A DNA stretch of 64,000 bases from the NCBI GenBank assembly GCA_026391675.1, contig JAPLDQ010000035.1:124001-188000 (forward strand), in the 5' to 3' direction. Below are positions 17,491 to 26,542 of the stretch, piece by piece. The position numbers and the translations under genes are program-made. Below the pieces are notes generated by a model that saw only the letters and a list, made by a program, of their open reading frames with translations, did not search any database and was not told where the DNA came from. Source of the DNA: Bacteroidota bacterium (GTDB lineage Bacteria; Bacteroidota; Bacteroidia; Bacteroidales; JACABE01). Each line of letters starts with the position of its first letter. Within the stretch, counting starts at the first letter, position 1.

Positions 17491-18753
17491 ATGTATAAAA
17501 GAATAGTTTTTTTTATTTTAATAATTACATTAAGTATATCGCTCCGTGCAGCTTACATACTTATTCCCATGGATAATACCCAGAAAAATCATTTAAAAGC
17601 TTATGGGATTACCTATTGGGTTTTACAGCATAATGTTGAGGCAAGCTGGCTACTGAATTACAAAGGCGGAAGTTTTATGTTTAAATATGCTGAGCTGTTC
17701 GAAAAAGAACTTAAAATCAGGGGTGTAAGCTATCAGATTATTGCAGATGTACAAAGCACTTCAATTTTACAGCAAATTGCCGACCCCGAAGTAAATATGG
17801 ACGAAGTTAAATTGCATAAAGCTCCCAAAATTGCCGTATATTCACCTAAAAACAAACAACCCTGGGACGATGCAGTAACATTGGTGCTTACTTATGCCGA
17901 AATCCCTTATGATGTAATCTACGACGATGAAATTATGACGGGTTCCTTACCGCTTTACGACTGGTTGCATTTACACCATGAAGATTTTACAGGACAATAC
18001 GGAAAGTTTTGGGCAGCCTATCGCAATGCTGAATGGTACCAGAATGATGTAAAAATATCAGAAGAAACAGCCCGTAAATATGGTTTTCAGAAGGTATCTC
18101 AGTTTAAATTGGCTATCAGTAAGAAGATACGCGATTTTGTTGCCGGAGGAGGTTTTCTGTTTTCGATGTGTTCTGCTCCTGACAGCTATGATGTTGCGCT
18201 GGCTGCCGAACATACTGATATTTGCGATGTAATGTTTGACGGTGACCCTATGAGTCCTAATGCACAACAGCAATTGGATTATAATAACTGCTTTGCCTTC
18301 AAGGATTTTACCATTGTTACCAACCCTTATGAATACGAAATTTCTTCCATAGATGCAACACAAACCCGTGGAAGAATTCCCCAGGATAAAGATTTCTTTA
18401 CTTTATTTGAATTTTCAGCCAAATGGGATTGGGTACCAACCATGCTGTGCCAGAATCATGAAATGATAATCAAGGGATTTATGGGACAAACCACTGCTTT
18501 CCGCAAAGAATTTATAAAATCGGGTGTATTGATTTTGGGTGAGAATAAAGCCCTGAATGAAGCACGCTACATACATGGGGAATACGGCAAAGGCACCTGG
18601 ACTTTCTATGGTGGCCACGACCCGGAAGATTATGAGCATCTGGTAGGCGACCCTCCAACCGACCTTAACCTTTTCCCAAATTCACCCGGTTATCGCCTGA
18701 TTTTAAATAATATCTTATTCCCGGCAGCCAAGAAAGAAAAGAGGAAAACCTGA
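17491..18753 (+). CDS. conserved exported Bacteroidota protein commonly labelled 'asparagine synthetase B'
   Basis: The 420-residue protein has a signal peptide (ILIITLSISLRAA) followed by YILIPMDNTQKNHLKAYGI. This family is highly conserved in Bacteroidota and is usually labelled asparagine synthetase B, but it lacks the N-terminal Cys nucleophile and any PP-loop ATP site. The middle (APKIAVYSPKNKQPWDDAV, LHHEDFTGQYGKF, FSMCSAPDSYDVALAAE) and end (ENKALNEARYIHGEYGKGTW, FYGGHDPEDYEH) look like a class-I glutamine-amidotransferase-like or ThuA-like fold working outside the cytoplasm. Function unknown; the label should be treated as an error. Confidence 0.8.
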   Translation: MYKRIVFFILIITLSISLRAAYILIPMDNTQKNHLKAYGITYWVLQHNVEASWLLNYKGGSFMFKYAELFEKELKIRGVSYQIIADVQSTSILQQIADPEVNMDEVKLHKAPKIAVYSPKNKQPWDDAVTLVLTYAEIPYDVIYDDEIMTGSLPLYDWLHLHHEDFTGQYGKFWAAYRNAEWYQNDVKISEETARKYGFQKVSQFKLAISKKIRDFVAGGGFLFSMCSAPDSYDVALAAEHTDICDVMFDGDPMSPNAQQQLDYNNCFAFKDFTIVTNPYEYEISSIDATQTRGRIPQDKDFFTLFEFSAKWDWVPTMLCQNHEMIIKGFMGQTTAFRKEFIKSGVLILGENKALNEARYIHGEYGKGTWTFYGGHDPEDYEHLVGDPPTDLNLFPNSPGYRLILNNILFPAAKKEKRKT

Positions 18754-18895
18754 TGAATTAATTAGAAATTAGGAATTAGGAAGTCAGAAATAATAAGTGG
18801 CAAGTGAAAAGCGACGAGTTATGCTAATGCATGGGCGAGAGCGAACTTCAAACTGACTGCAAGAAAATGACCCTGACAAATCCGATATTTACAAC

Positions 18896-20341
18896 ATGAC
18901 AAAAATAAAATTCTGCTTTACTTTCCTTTTTCTCTTTTGTTTTGCACTTACAAACGCACAGCAAACTCTTATTGACAGTTTGAAACAACAACTGACAGCA
19001 GAGAAAACAGACAGCATTAAACTGCAGATCTTATGGGAAATAAGCAACCAGTATCACTATGTAAGCAATGATTCAATGGTGTTTTATGCGCAGCAAGCGG
19101 TGTTGCTCAGCATGAAAAAAAGAAATAGTTTAGCTGTCGGCGCTGAAGCACAGGCATTAAGTATACTTGCGGGTTCATTGTGGTGGGCAGGAAATTATCC
19201 TGATGCCAAGGAAACATATTTTAAGGCATTAAAAATTGCTGAGCCTATTGGTGACACTATGCTCACAGCAGGTATTTATGTTGGTATAGCAATGGTAAAT
19301 AGAAATGCAGGCGATTACAGGCAGGCAATAATCTATTATACCAAAGCAGAAAATTTATGCAGGCATATTCCCGACAATGATGTGTTAATTGAAGTTTTGG
19401 TTGACAAGGGAAAATCCTATGAACAGCTTGGCATTCTGGATTCTGCATATACCTATGTTCAGGAATGTCTTGCCATGTATTACAGAAAATTTCAAAGCAA
19501 AAATATTTATGGCGGAGGACTTCAATCAGCAATGGGAATCATTTACTCAAAGATGGGTAAAGAACAATTGGCTGTTGAATTTTTCCGTCAATCCATCCAA
19601 TTAAGTTCAGCTTTAAATGAATACCGCTTACTTGCCCGTGGCTATTGCGAATATGCCGAACATTTTGACCGTTTCAATCAAAGGGATTCAGCCATTTACT
19701 ATGCCACAAAAGGCTTAATGATTGACAGACAGTTTAATCTTTTGGTTCAGCAATTGCAAGCCGCCACATTATTGACTAAACTTTACAAACAGGAAAATAA
19801 AATTGATAGTGCTTTCAAGTATCAGCAGCTAATGATTGATACAAGAGAAAGTGTTTTCAGCAATGAAAAAATTATTCGCCTGCAAACACTTGATTTTAAT
19901 GAACAGTTACGACAGCAAGAGTTAGCATCAGAAAAAACGAAGGTTGAAGAAGAACGAAAACAAAATATTCAATTTGCATTAATCGCAATCGGGCTCGTTA
20001 CCCTTATAATCCTATTCCTTATTCTTAGCCGGAGTTTTATTACCAACACCAAACTGATTTCTTTTTTTGGAGTGATTGCTTTGTTACTTGTTTTTGAATT
20101 TCTCAATCTATTACTGCATCCATTCCTGGAAAGAATTACGCATCACTCACCTATTTTAATGTTAGTTGCGTTAGTTTGTATTGCAGCTTTACTTGTGCCC
20201 CTGCACCATAAATTAGAAAAGTGGGCAACAGTAAAACTGGTGGAAAAAAACAAAGCGACAAGATTGGCGATAGCGAAAAGGACTATTGAGAAATTAGAAG
20301 ATAAGATAAACGATACGACTGAAAGTAGCACGAACGCATAA
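18896..20341 (+). CDS. exported TPR protein with three C-terminal membrane segments
   Basis: The 481-residue protein has a signal peptide (FCFALTNAQ). Tetratricopeptide repeats span residues about 30-300, with repeated ALKIAEPIGD, YYTKAENLC, FFRQSIQLS and YATKGLMID helices. A coiled coil follows (LASEKTKVEEERKQN). Three membrane helices (FALIAIGLVTLIILFLIL, LISFFGVIALLLVFEFL, PILMLVALVCIAALLVPL) precede a second basic coiled coil at the end. This resembles the sensor half of Bacteroidota TPR histidine kinases, but no kinase domain follows. Role unknown; it may scaffold a periplasmic complex. Confidence 0.75.
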   Translation: MTKIKFCFTFLFLFCFALTNAQQTLIDSLKQQLTAEKTDSIKLQILWEISNQYHYVSNDSMVFYAQQAVLLSMKKRNSLAVGAEAQALSILAGSLWWAGNYPDAKETYFKALKIAEPIGDTMLTAGIYVGIAMVNRNAGDYRQAIIYYTKAENLCRHIPDNDVLIEVLVDKGKSYEQLGILDSAYTYVQECLAMYYRKFQSKNIYGGGLQSAMGIIYSKMGKEQLAVEFFRQSIQLSSALNEYRLLARGYCEYAEHFDRFNQRDSAIYYATKGLMIDRQFNLLVQQLQAATLLTKLYKQENKIDSAFKYQQLMIDTRESVFSNEKIIRLQTLDFNEQLRQQELASEKTKVEEERKQNIQFALIAIGLVTLIILFLILSRSFITNTKLISFFGVIALLLVFEFLNLLLHPFLERITHHSPILMLVALVCIAALLVPLHHKLEKWATVKLVEKNKATRLAIAKRTIEKLEDKINDTTESSTNA

Positions 20342-20372
20342 CAGCTGATAAGGAATTGAGCCCTCCAACTTT

Positions 20373-20408
20373 AAGTACTCTAAGTACTCTAAGTATTCCA
20401 AGTACTTA
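20373..20408. repeat. 9-bp tandem array, inverted copy of the array at 21456
   Basis: Four units of consensus AAGTACTCT (20373, 20382, 20391 and 20400), ending three bases before the methyltransferase stop codon. The reverse complement of the unit (AGAGTACTT) makes up the array on the other side of the gene. CCCTCCAACTT next to this array mirrors AGTTAGGGGGTGGAGGG next to the other. Confidence 0.8.
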
Positions 20409-20410
20409 CT

Positions 20411-21334
20411 TTAATCATTAACCTTTTCAAATACTATCCTGTAATGCTCAAAAATTTCTTTCTGGAATAGCATGGTATTGGCACCTGTATTCCATAATTG
20501 TATCATTTCCTTAAACCTCTTACTGGTAAAATATTTAGTACTAAGCGAAGCATAATACAAATACTTTCTGAAATTGAATTTAAGAAATTTCTCTGTCCAT
20601 CTTACGATGGTTTCAATATAATCCAACCTGCCGCTATCGATGGATACTACTTTAAAGTATTTCGAGGCAGGTTTTATCAATCCCTCACTTCCATAAGGAA
20701 GCCAGGATCCCGGAAAAACCCGGGTAATTATATCAACCAGTTCTTCATCGGTAAATTCTTTTTTTAATAAATCGGTTTGATTAAATTTAATATCTTCAAA
20801 TTTCACCATATTCGGTCCAAAAACCATGGTCTGACAATAAAACCGACCACCTACAGGCAATAAGTCAGCTACCTGTTTCATATATGTTTCGTATATCTGT
20901 TCCTGTTTACCGGCCTTATACTCCTCAATAGAGCATAAATGTTCCGGACTACCCATGGCAGTTACTACATCAAACTTACCGAAAGTATCCACTGTAATAT
21001 CTTTGGAATCCATGTGTTTAACATTCATCCCGTTTCTTATACATGAATCTGACTGGCCTTTGGCCAATACAACACCATAAGGATTTGCTCCCATCTTGTT
21101 TAAATAATCTATAAAAGCACCCCAGCCACAGCCCATATCCAGCACTTTTGTGCCTTCTTTGATATTGCACCAGTCCACAATAAACTGATGTTTTTTTAAT
21201 TGTGCTTCTTCTATGGTTATTGAATAATCACCATCGAATCTTGCACAACTATAAGCCCCTTTATCGCCCATGCTGTAACGGAAAATTTTATCCAATACGG
21301 TATAAAGTTCATCTAAATCTTTTTGTACTGCCAT
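20411..21334 (-). CDS. SAM-dependent methyltransferase, cyclopropane-fatty-acid-synthase-like
   Basis: The 307-residue class I methyltransferase carries the SAM motif VLDMGCGWGAFIDYL (64-78). The region upstream of it (YSCARFDGDYSITIEEAQLKKH) resembles the CFA-synthase pre-motif, where the acyl-phospholipid approaches. The post-I and motif-II region reads KFDVVTAMGSPEHL. The C-terminal half is helical and aromatic. The substrate could be a lipid or a small molecule; the family-specific bicarbonate-site residues were not confirmed. It stands alone, flanked on both sides by inverted 9-mer arrays. Confidence 0.78.
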   Translation of the reverse strand: MAVQKDLDELYTVLDKIFRYSMGDKGAYSCARFDGDYSITIEEAQLKKHQFIVDWCNIKEGTKVLDMGCGWGAFIDYLNKMGANPYGVVLAKGQSDSCIRNGMNVKHMDSKDITVDTFGKFDVVTAMGSPEHLCSIEEYKAGKQEQIYETYMKQVADLLPVGGRFYCQTMVFGPNMVKFEDIKFNQTDLLKKEFTDEELVDIITRVFPGSWLPYGSEGLIKPASKYFKVVSIDSGRLDYIETIVRWTEKFLKFNFRKYLYYASLSTKYFTSKRFKEMIQLWNTGANTMLFQKEIFEHYRIVFEKVND

Positions 21335-21455
21335 GATTTTTTCTTTTAATGAAGAGCCCTGAAAATTGTATTTTCAGGCACAAATCTGGCCCCTGAAAAT
21401 TTGTGCTGAATAAATCAGAACAAATATACTATATAAATTTTCAGTTAGTTAGAAA

Positions 21456-21510
21456 AAAGTACTTAAAAGTACTTAGAGTACTTGGAGTAGTTAGAGTACT
21501 TAGAGTTAGG
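21456..21510. repeat. 9-bp tandem array upstream of the methyltransferase
   Basis: About six degenerate units of AGAGTACTT (AAAGTACTT, AGAGTACTT, GGAGTAGTT, AGAGTACTT, AGAGTTAGG). It is the reverse complement of the array at 20373-20408, so the two form an inverted pair around one gene. Confidence 0.75.
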
Positions 21511-21520
21511 GGGTGGAGGG

Positions 21521-21548
21521 AGTTATAAGTTATAAGTTATGAGTTATG
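21521..21548. repeat. heptamer tandem repeat (AGTTATA/AGTTATG) x4
   Basis: Four direct heptamers starting at 21521, 21528, 21535 and 21542 (two AGTTATA, two AGTTATG), next to the 9-mer array. It is non-coding. Confidence 0.8.
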
Positions 21549-21607
21549 AATTGTGTGGCAAATTCAGATTTCTAACTTCTACCTTCTGACTTTTAAAAAT
21601 ATAATAT

Positions 21608-21643
21608 AAAAGCCCATTTCGCAAATTCTGCAAAACGGGCTTT
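21608..21643 (-). terminator. probable terminator after fabD
   Basis: AAAGCCC pairs with GGGCTTT (21637-21643), with an inner GCA/TGC helix in the loop. Read on the minus strand it follows the fabD stop (21671) by about 28 bp and leads into a T-rich stretch. Confidence 0.6.
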
Positions 21644-21670
21644 CATTATTAATTTTTAATTGTTTATTGT

Positions 21671-22549
21671 TTATGCACTCATGCATTCCGCATCCGCTTT
21701 TACTTTTTTAATCAGACCTTGTAAAACTGTACCCGGGCCAACTTCCACAAAAGTAGTTCCGCCATCTGCTATCATATTTTCGGCTATCTGTGTCCAGCGT
21801 ACCGGAGATGTTAATTGCGCAATCAGGTTTTCTTTGATTTCAGCAGGATTGGTAACTGCTTTGGCATTTACATTCTGATAAACAGGGCAAATGGGTGTAC
21901 TGAAGGTGGTTGAATTAATAGCTTCAGCTAATTCTACGCGTGCAGGCTCCATTAAAGGTGAATGGAAAGCACCGCCTACTTTTAAGGGTAAAGCACGTTT
22001 AGCACCGGCTTCTTTCAGCTTTTCGCAGGCAATTTCTATGCCTTTCATAGAACCGGAAATAACCAGTTGTCCCGGACTGTTATAATTGGCAGGAACAACC
22101 ACCTCATCAATAGCTGCACAGACTTCTTCCACTTTGGCATCATCCAGACCTAAAATAGCAGCCATGGTGGAGGGTTCTTTTTCGCAGGCTTTCTGCATGG
22201 CATTGGCACGTTTGGCAACCAGGCGCAATCCATCCTCAAAAGTAAGGGTTTTATTGGCTACAAGGGCCGAAAACTCACCTAAACTATGACCGGCAACCAT
22301 ATCAGGTTTAAAACTATCGCCCAGACTATGGGCTAAAATTACTGAATGCAGGAAAATAGCAGGCTGGGTAACCCTGGTCTGTACCAGATCTTCAGCTGTA
22401 CCGGCAAACATTAAATCGGTAATGCGAAAACCAAGAATTTCATTGGCTTTTTCGAACATAGCGCTGGCTTCGGCATTATTATCATATAAATCTTTGCCCA
22501 TGCCTACAAATTGTGCCCCCTGACCGGGGAATACGTATGCTTTCTTCAT
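21671..22549 (-). CDS. fabD: malonyl-CoA:ACP transacylase
   Basis: FabD loads malonate from CoA onto acyl carrier protein for type II fatty acid synthesis. The 292-residue protein shows the oxyanion motif FPGQGAQ (7-13), the nucleophile elbow GHSLGE with Ser89, and the catalytic His196 in GGAFHSPLM, plus the C-terminal EVGPGTVLQGLIKKV. It is cytoplasmic. No other fab gene is adjacent, and a strong terminator separates it from the upstream Bax-inhibitor gene. Confidence 0.97.
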   Translation of the reverse strand: MKKAYVFPGQGAQFVGMGKDLYDNNAEASAMFEKANEILGFRITDLMFAGTAEDLVQTRVTQPAIFLHSVILAHSLGDSFKPDMVAGHSLGEFSALVANKTLTFEDGLRLVAKRANAMQKACEKEPSTMAAILGLDDAKVEEVCAAIDEVVVPANYNSPGQLVISGSMKGIEIACEKLKEAGAKRALPLKVGGAFHSPLMEPARVELAEAINSTTFSTPICPVYQNVNAKAVTNPAEIKENLIAQLTSPVRWTQIAENMIADGGTTFVEVGPGTVLQGLIKKVKADAECMSA

Positions 22550-22570
22550 AAAAATATGGTTTTTGATTAA

Positions 22571-22602
22571 AAAACGCTCAGGCGTTAAAGGCTGAGCGTT
22601 TT
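22571..22602 (-). terminator. intrinsic terminator after the Bax-inhibitor-1 gene
   Basis: The arms AAAACGCTCAG (22571-22581) and CTGAGCGTTTT (22592-22602) match perfectly. On the minus strand the hairpin is followed by six T's. It sits between the Bax-inhibitor stop (22625) and the fabD start (22549), so fabD needs its own promoter. Confidence 0.85.
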
Positions 22603-22624
22603 AAATTGTTTTGTTTTTAATTTG

Positions 22625-23350
22625 TTATTTACGGTTTCCTAAGAAACGGAGTAAAAATAAAAATAAGTTGATAAAATCCAGATAAAGGGTTAAAGCACCC
22701 ATTATCATCAATTTTTTAGTCGATTCGGCACCATACACACTGCCTTCGCCTATACGTTTCAGTTTTTGAACATCATAGGCTGTAAGTCCTGTAAAGACCA
22801 ATACACCTATAAAGCTGATAAGGTATTGCATGCCGCTGCTGTGTAAAAAGAAATTTACAATACTGGCAATAATAATTCCGATTAATCCCATAAACATCAG
22901 CGAACCGAATTTGGTTAAATCCGTTTTAGTGGTATAACCTGTAAAGGCCATAATGCCAAACATGCCGGCTGTAATGGCAAAGGTGGTAAATATGCTGCCC
23001 AGCGAATAAGCCAGAAAGATAAAGCTAAGGCTCATTCCCATCAGTACTGCAAAAATGGCAAACAATAAGGTAATTAATGCGGCCGAAAAACGGGCAAAGC
23101 CCATGCCCATGGCCAGTACAAAAAGAAAGGGTGAGAACATCACAAAATAGCCGAACATCGACATGCCTGTGGGTGTTACCAGCAAGCCCAGCAGTTCAGG
23201 ATTGGAGGCAAACATATAGGCAGTTACAGATGTAACCGTAAGCGCCAGAAACATCCAGCCAAAAACACCTGAAATAAAGGTACGTGTAGTTTCTGATGCA
23301 ACGCCTACCTGGTTAATGGTATTATAATTATTTTCTTCCTGATTAAACAT
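22625..23350 (-). CDS. Bax inhibitor-1/YccA family membrane protein
   Basis: The 241-residue integral membrane protein has seven hydrophobic segments and the family's conserved end: ISFIGVLVFTGLTAYDVQKLKRIGE, then ALTLYLDFINLFLFLLRFLGNRK. Members are calcium-leak channels or modulators of membrane proteases (YccA inhibits FtsH in E. coli). The short N-terminal EEENNYNTINQ tail is cytoplasmic. It is monocistronic with its own terminator. Confidence 0.93.
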   Translation of the reverse strand: MFNQEENNYNTINQVGVASETTRTFISGVFGWMFLALTVTSVTAYMFASNPELLGLLVTPTGMSMFGYFVMFSPFLFVLAMGMGFARFSAALITLLFAIFAVLMGMSLSFIFLAYSLGSIFTTFAITAGMFGIMAFTGYTTKTDLTKFGSLMFMGLIGIIIASIVNFFLHSSGMQYLISFIGVLVFTGLTAYDVQKLKRIGEGSVYGAESTKKLMIMGALTLYLDFINLFLFLLRFLGNRK

Positions 23351-23476
23351 AAGTTTTAAATTTTAAATTTTACAGTGCAAAGATATATAATTTAAAAAAG
23401 CCTTTGCTAAAAATTGGTTTTAAAGATTGTTAAAATATGATGTTAATTTAATAGGTAGTTAATTATATTTTTTATT

Positions 23477-23484
23477 TACTTTTG
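23477..23484 (+). promoter_or_regulatory. -7 promoter element TACTTTTG
   Basis: TACTTTTG fits TAnnTTTG and lies inside the block TTTTTTATTTACTTTTGT, which recurs upstream of the genes at 28093 and 32744. It is 51 bp before the ATG at 23535. A -33 element is not clear. Confidence 0.5.
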
Positions 23485-23534
23485 TTAGTAAACGATGAAG
23501 AAAACACTAAATAGTTGGGTGCAAAACAAAAAAC

Positions 23535-24383
23535 ATGAGAATATTAATTTTAACCTTATTATTAATTGCAATTGATATATCTGTATTTGGACAAGATATT
23601 GATAATATTGGAATTTTAGAAAAATATCCAAATTACGATACAATCAAATATTCAATACCTGATTTTACTTATCAATCTGACAAATCAATTGAAATTCAAA
23701 CATTCAAAAACAGGTATAAAATTGACTCCATCGCAGGTAAAGGAGAAGAGTTTGAAAAACAAATTAGATTACTAAAATGGGTAAATAATTCCTTTAAACA
23801 TAATGGGAATAAACCGCTTGTAAATAAAGTATATGCCGATTCATTAATATTAAATGGTCAAAAAGAAGGAATTAATTGTGGAGGTCTAGCAATAATAATG
23901 AATGCAGTTTATTTATCAATGGGTTTTAAATCAAGATTTATTACTTGTTTAAATAACGATTCCATATTTAATGATCCACATTCACTGACAATTGTGTATT
24001 CAAACAAATATAACAAATGGATTTTAGTTGACCCGACATATTGTGTATTTTTTATTGATGAATTTGAAAGACCTCTTAGTATAGAAGAAATTAGAATTAG
24101 ATTGGTCAATCATTTAAAAATCAGACTAACTGATTCTTTTCATTTAAATTCTATTTCAACTTCTGCAATTAAAGCCAATGATTATTATAAATATATTAGT
24201 AGAAATATGTTTAGATTTATATCCCCAATTCACAATAGTTTAATATATGATTTGGATTGTCTTGAATATGTTCAATTGATACCAAAAGGATTTAGTTTAA
24301 ATGCAATCCCATTGGGTAAAGAGATGATAGACGGCTGTTCAAAATTTTATTTTATAGATAATCAACAGCAATTTTGGAAATAA
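23535..24383 (+). CDS. exported transglutaminase-like cysteine protein
   Basis: The 282-residue protein has a signal peptide (LLIAIDISVFGQ). The transglutaminase-like triad is intact in order and spacing: Cys115 in GINCGGLA, His149 in DPHSLTIVY and Asp166 in KWILVDPTY. Such domains in exported bacterial proteins act as peptidases or crosslinkers. The substrate is unknown. The codon use is A/T-richer than that of the neighbours fabD and the Bax-inhibitor gene, and no partner gene is adjacent. Confidence 0.8.
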   Translation: MRILILTLLLIAIDISVFGQDIDNIGILEKYPNYDTIKYSIPDFTYQSDKSIEIQTFKNRYKIDSIAGKGEEFEKQIRLLKWVNNSFKHNGNKPLVNKVYADSLILNGQKEGINCGGLAIIMNAVYLSMGFKSRFITCLNNDSIFNDPHSLTIVYSNKYNKWILVDPTYCVFFIDEFERPLSIEEIRIRLVNHLKIRLTDSFHLNSISTSAIKANDYYKYISRNMFRFISPIHNSLIYDLDCLEYVQLIPKGFSLNAIPLGKEMIDGCSKFYFIDNQQQFWK

Positions 24384-24687
24384 AATATACTGCGACTAGC
24401 AATTAAACTGCCCTGCAGATCTACAGTGGCGGATTAGCTGCAAAGGAAACTGTTCTCTCCATTCCCTATAAAACACTTTATAAATTCATCTGTTTCCAAA
24501 TCATACAGAATATTCTAATAGTTTTATTAATCATCCCCTCATTTCTGTTTAATTTGTTATTATAATTAGTCGTTGTTTCTGTTTTCATCATGTTATCTAT
24601 TTAATCACAATCAGCACATTAAAAGCCCATCACTTTTAATCAAATCTACCTTTAAATTGTTTTAATAGTATTCTAAATTTATCTGTA
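24384..24687. other. intergenic gap without recognised feature
   Basis: 304 bp between two plus-strand genes. I see no ORF, hairpin terminator or clear TAnnTTTG box. Only A/T-rich sequence precedes the T9SS protein gene. Confidence 0.5.
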
Positions 24688-26406
24688 ATGAAAAAAAAAA
24701 TATTTATAATACTAATTTTATTTTCAATTTGTTTTGAAATAGCTCAATCCCAAAATCTGCAATGGGTAAAGCAAATTGGTAATGCAAGTGGCAATTTTTT
24801 TATTTTATCTTCAGTAACAGATGCATCAGGAAATTTATACACAACAGGTGTCTTTGACGGAACCATAGATTTCGATCCTGAAGCAGCAACAACAATTTTC
24901 ACAGATGTCGGCTTCGGTGATATTTATGTTTCTAAAATTGATTCAGTAGGGAACTTCAAGTGGGCAAAACAAATTGGCAGGGAATCCTATGATCAGGGCA
25001 CTTCAATAGCGTTGGATGCTTCAGGCAATATATATGTTTGCGGTTTTTTCAGCATGGACTCTACTGATTTTGACCCAGGTAATGGAATTCATTTTCTTTC
25101 CAATCCCAACTCTGGTCCACTTACTTATATCTTAAAATTAGATCCCTCAGGAAATTTTATTTGGGTAAAGGATTTTGGACCGGCCAGCAATAGCCCTTCT
25201 TCAATAACACTGGATGCATCTGGTAATATTTTAATTTGCGGTATTTTTGGTGGAACGGTTGATTTCGACCCGGGAGCAGGTGTTTATAACTTAACGTCTG
25301 CTACAAATGATATTTACATTTTGAAATTAAATGCTACTGGAAACTTTTTATGGGCAAAACAAATAGATTTAAATACTACGCAAACAAGGAGCTCTTCTTT
25401 AGCAACAGATGCCGCAGAGAATATTTACATTACAGGCCGCTTATTGGGTACTGTGGATTTTGACCCGGGTCCGGGAATATCAACTCTGACTGCAACAACT
25501 ATTTTCGGAGCTGAATATATACTAAAACTGAACGCTGCCGGCAATTTTGCATGGGCAAAAGTGATTAACGGCAATATAAGCCCATCAGGGGCTGATCGCT
25601 CAATACGTGTTGATGATGCCGGCAATTCATATACAATAGGATGGTTTGGAGGAACTGTAGATTTTAATCCTGGCAGCGGAGTATTTAATTTGGTAAATAC
25701 AGCAAGCGCCGGAGCATCCACCTATTTATTAAAATTAGATTCCACCGGTAATTTTGTTTGGGCTAAGCAAATTGGCGACCCGGGAGATGGAAATTTCAGA
25801 GCAATAGCGCTGGATGCTTCACAAAATTTATACATTACAGGAATGATTAATTCAAGCGGCAATTTTGATCCCGGCAGCGGAACAGATACATTATCCATTC
25901 ACAACGGCAGCTCTTTTGTAGCTAAATACGATGGCAACGGGAATTTAATCTGGGCGGTTAATTTTTCAAATGATACTACCGGTTCTGATGCAGATGTCAC
26001 CCTGAATTTAGATGCGTTTGGAAATATAATTTCAACCGGAACATTTCATGGCATCGGTGATTTCGATCCGGGCTCCGGTATCTTTAATCTTACATCTAAT
26101 TCTGCTGAAGATGTATTCATTCATAAGCTCCATCAGTATTCAACCACTTCCGTCAATAATCTTATGCATACCCAAAACAGTTTATCAGTATATCCAAATC
26201 CCAGCAACGGTAGTTTTTTTATTGAAACAAAAAATGGTGGAAACTATATCATTGTGGATGAAATGGGACAAATACTACGCTCTTTTACTGTGAATGTCCG
26301 GACTTCTTATAAAATATCGATTACCGGATTACCTGATGGAATTTATTTTGTACTAGGATATAACAAAAGTAAATTTGAAACAAGAAAAATAATAGTTCAA
26401 AAATAG
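24688..26406 (+). CDS. SBBP-repeat protein with T9SS type A sorting domain
   Basis: The 572-residue protein has a signal peptide (CFEIAQSQ). About seven SBBP-type beta-propeller repeats follow, each shaped like 'WAKQIG ... DASGNIYVTGxF.GTVDFDPGxG'. The last 75 residues form a T9SS type A sorting domain (SVYPNPSNGSFFIETKNG ... GLPDGIYFVL, ending IIVQK). It is exported by the type IX system and attached to or released from the surface. The ligand is unknown. T9SS machinery genes are not in the window. Confidence 0.9.
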   Translation: MKKKIFIILILFSICFEIAQSQNLQWVKQIGNASGNFFILSSVTDASGNLYTTGVFDGTIDFDPEAATTIFTDVGFGDIYVSKIDSVGNFKWAKQIGRESYDQGTSIALDASGNIYVCGFFSMDSTDFDPGNGIHFLSNPNSGPLTYILKLDPSGNFIWVKDFGPASNSPSSITLDASGNILICGIFGGTVDFDPGAGVYNLTSATNDIYILKLNATGNFLWAKQIDLNTTQTRSSSLATDAAENIYITGRLLGTVDFDPGPGISTLTATTIFGAEYILKLNAAGNFAWAKVINGNISPSGADRSIRVDDAGNSYTIGWFGGTVDFNPGSGVFNLVNTASAGASTYLLKLDSTGNFVWAKQIGDPGDGNFRAIALDASQNLYITGMINSSGNFDPGSGTDTLSIHNGSSFVAKYDGNGNLIWAVNFSNDTTGSDADVTLNLDAFGNIISTGTFHGIGDFDPGSGIFNLTSNSAEDVFIHKLHQYSTTSVNNLMHTQNSLSVYPNPSNGSFFIETKNGGNYIIVDEMGQILRSFTVNVRTSYKISITGLPDGIYFVLGYNKSKFETRKIIVQK

Positions 26407-26542
26407 CCGGTTAATATTTATTTTTCTTCTGTAAAGACAGCATTTATTTATGTAATCCATTGTATATCCTGAGTATCAACCCCATTTTAGCAACAAAAAA
26501 GAAAAAGCATTGTTATATATTTTAAATTTAAAATTAAAACTT

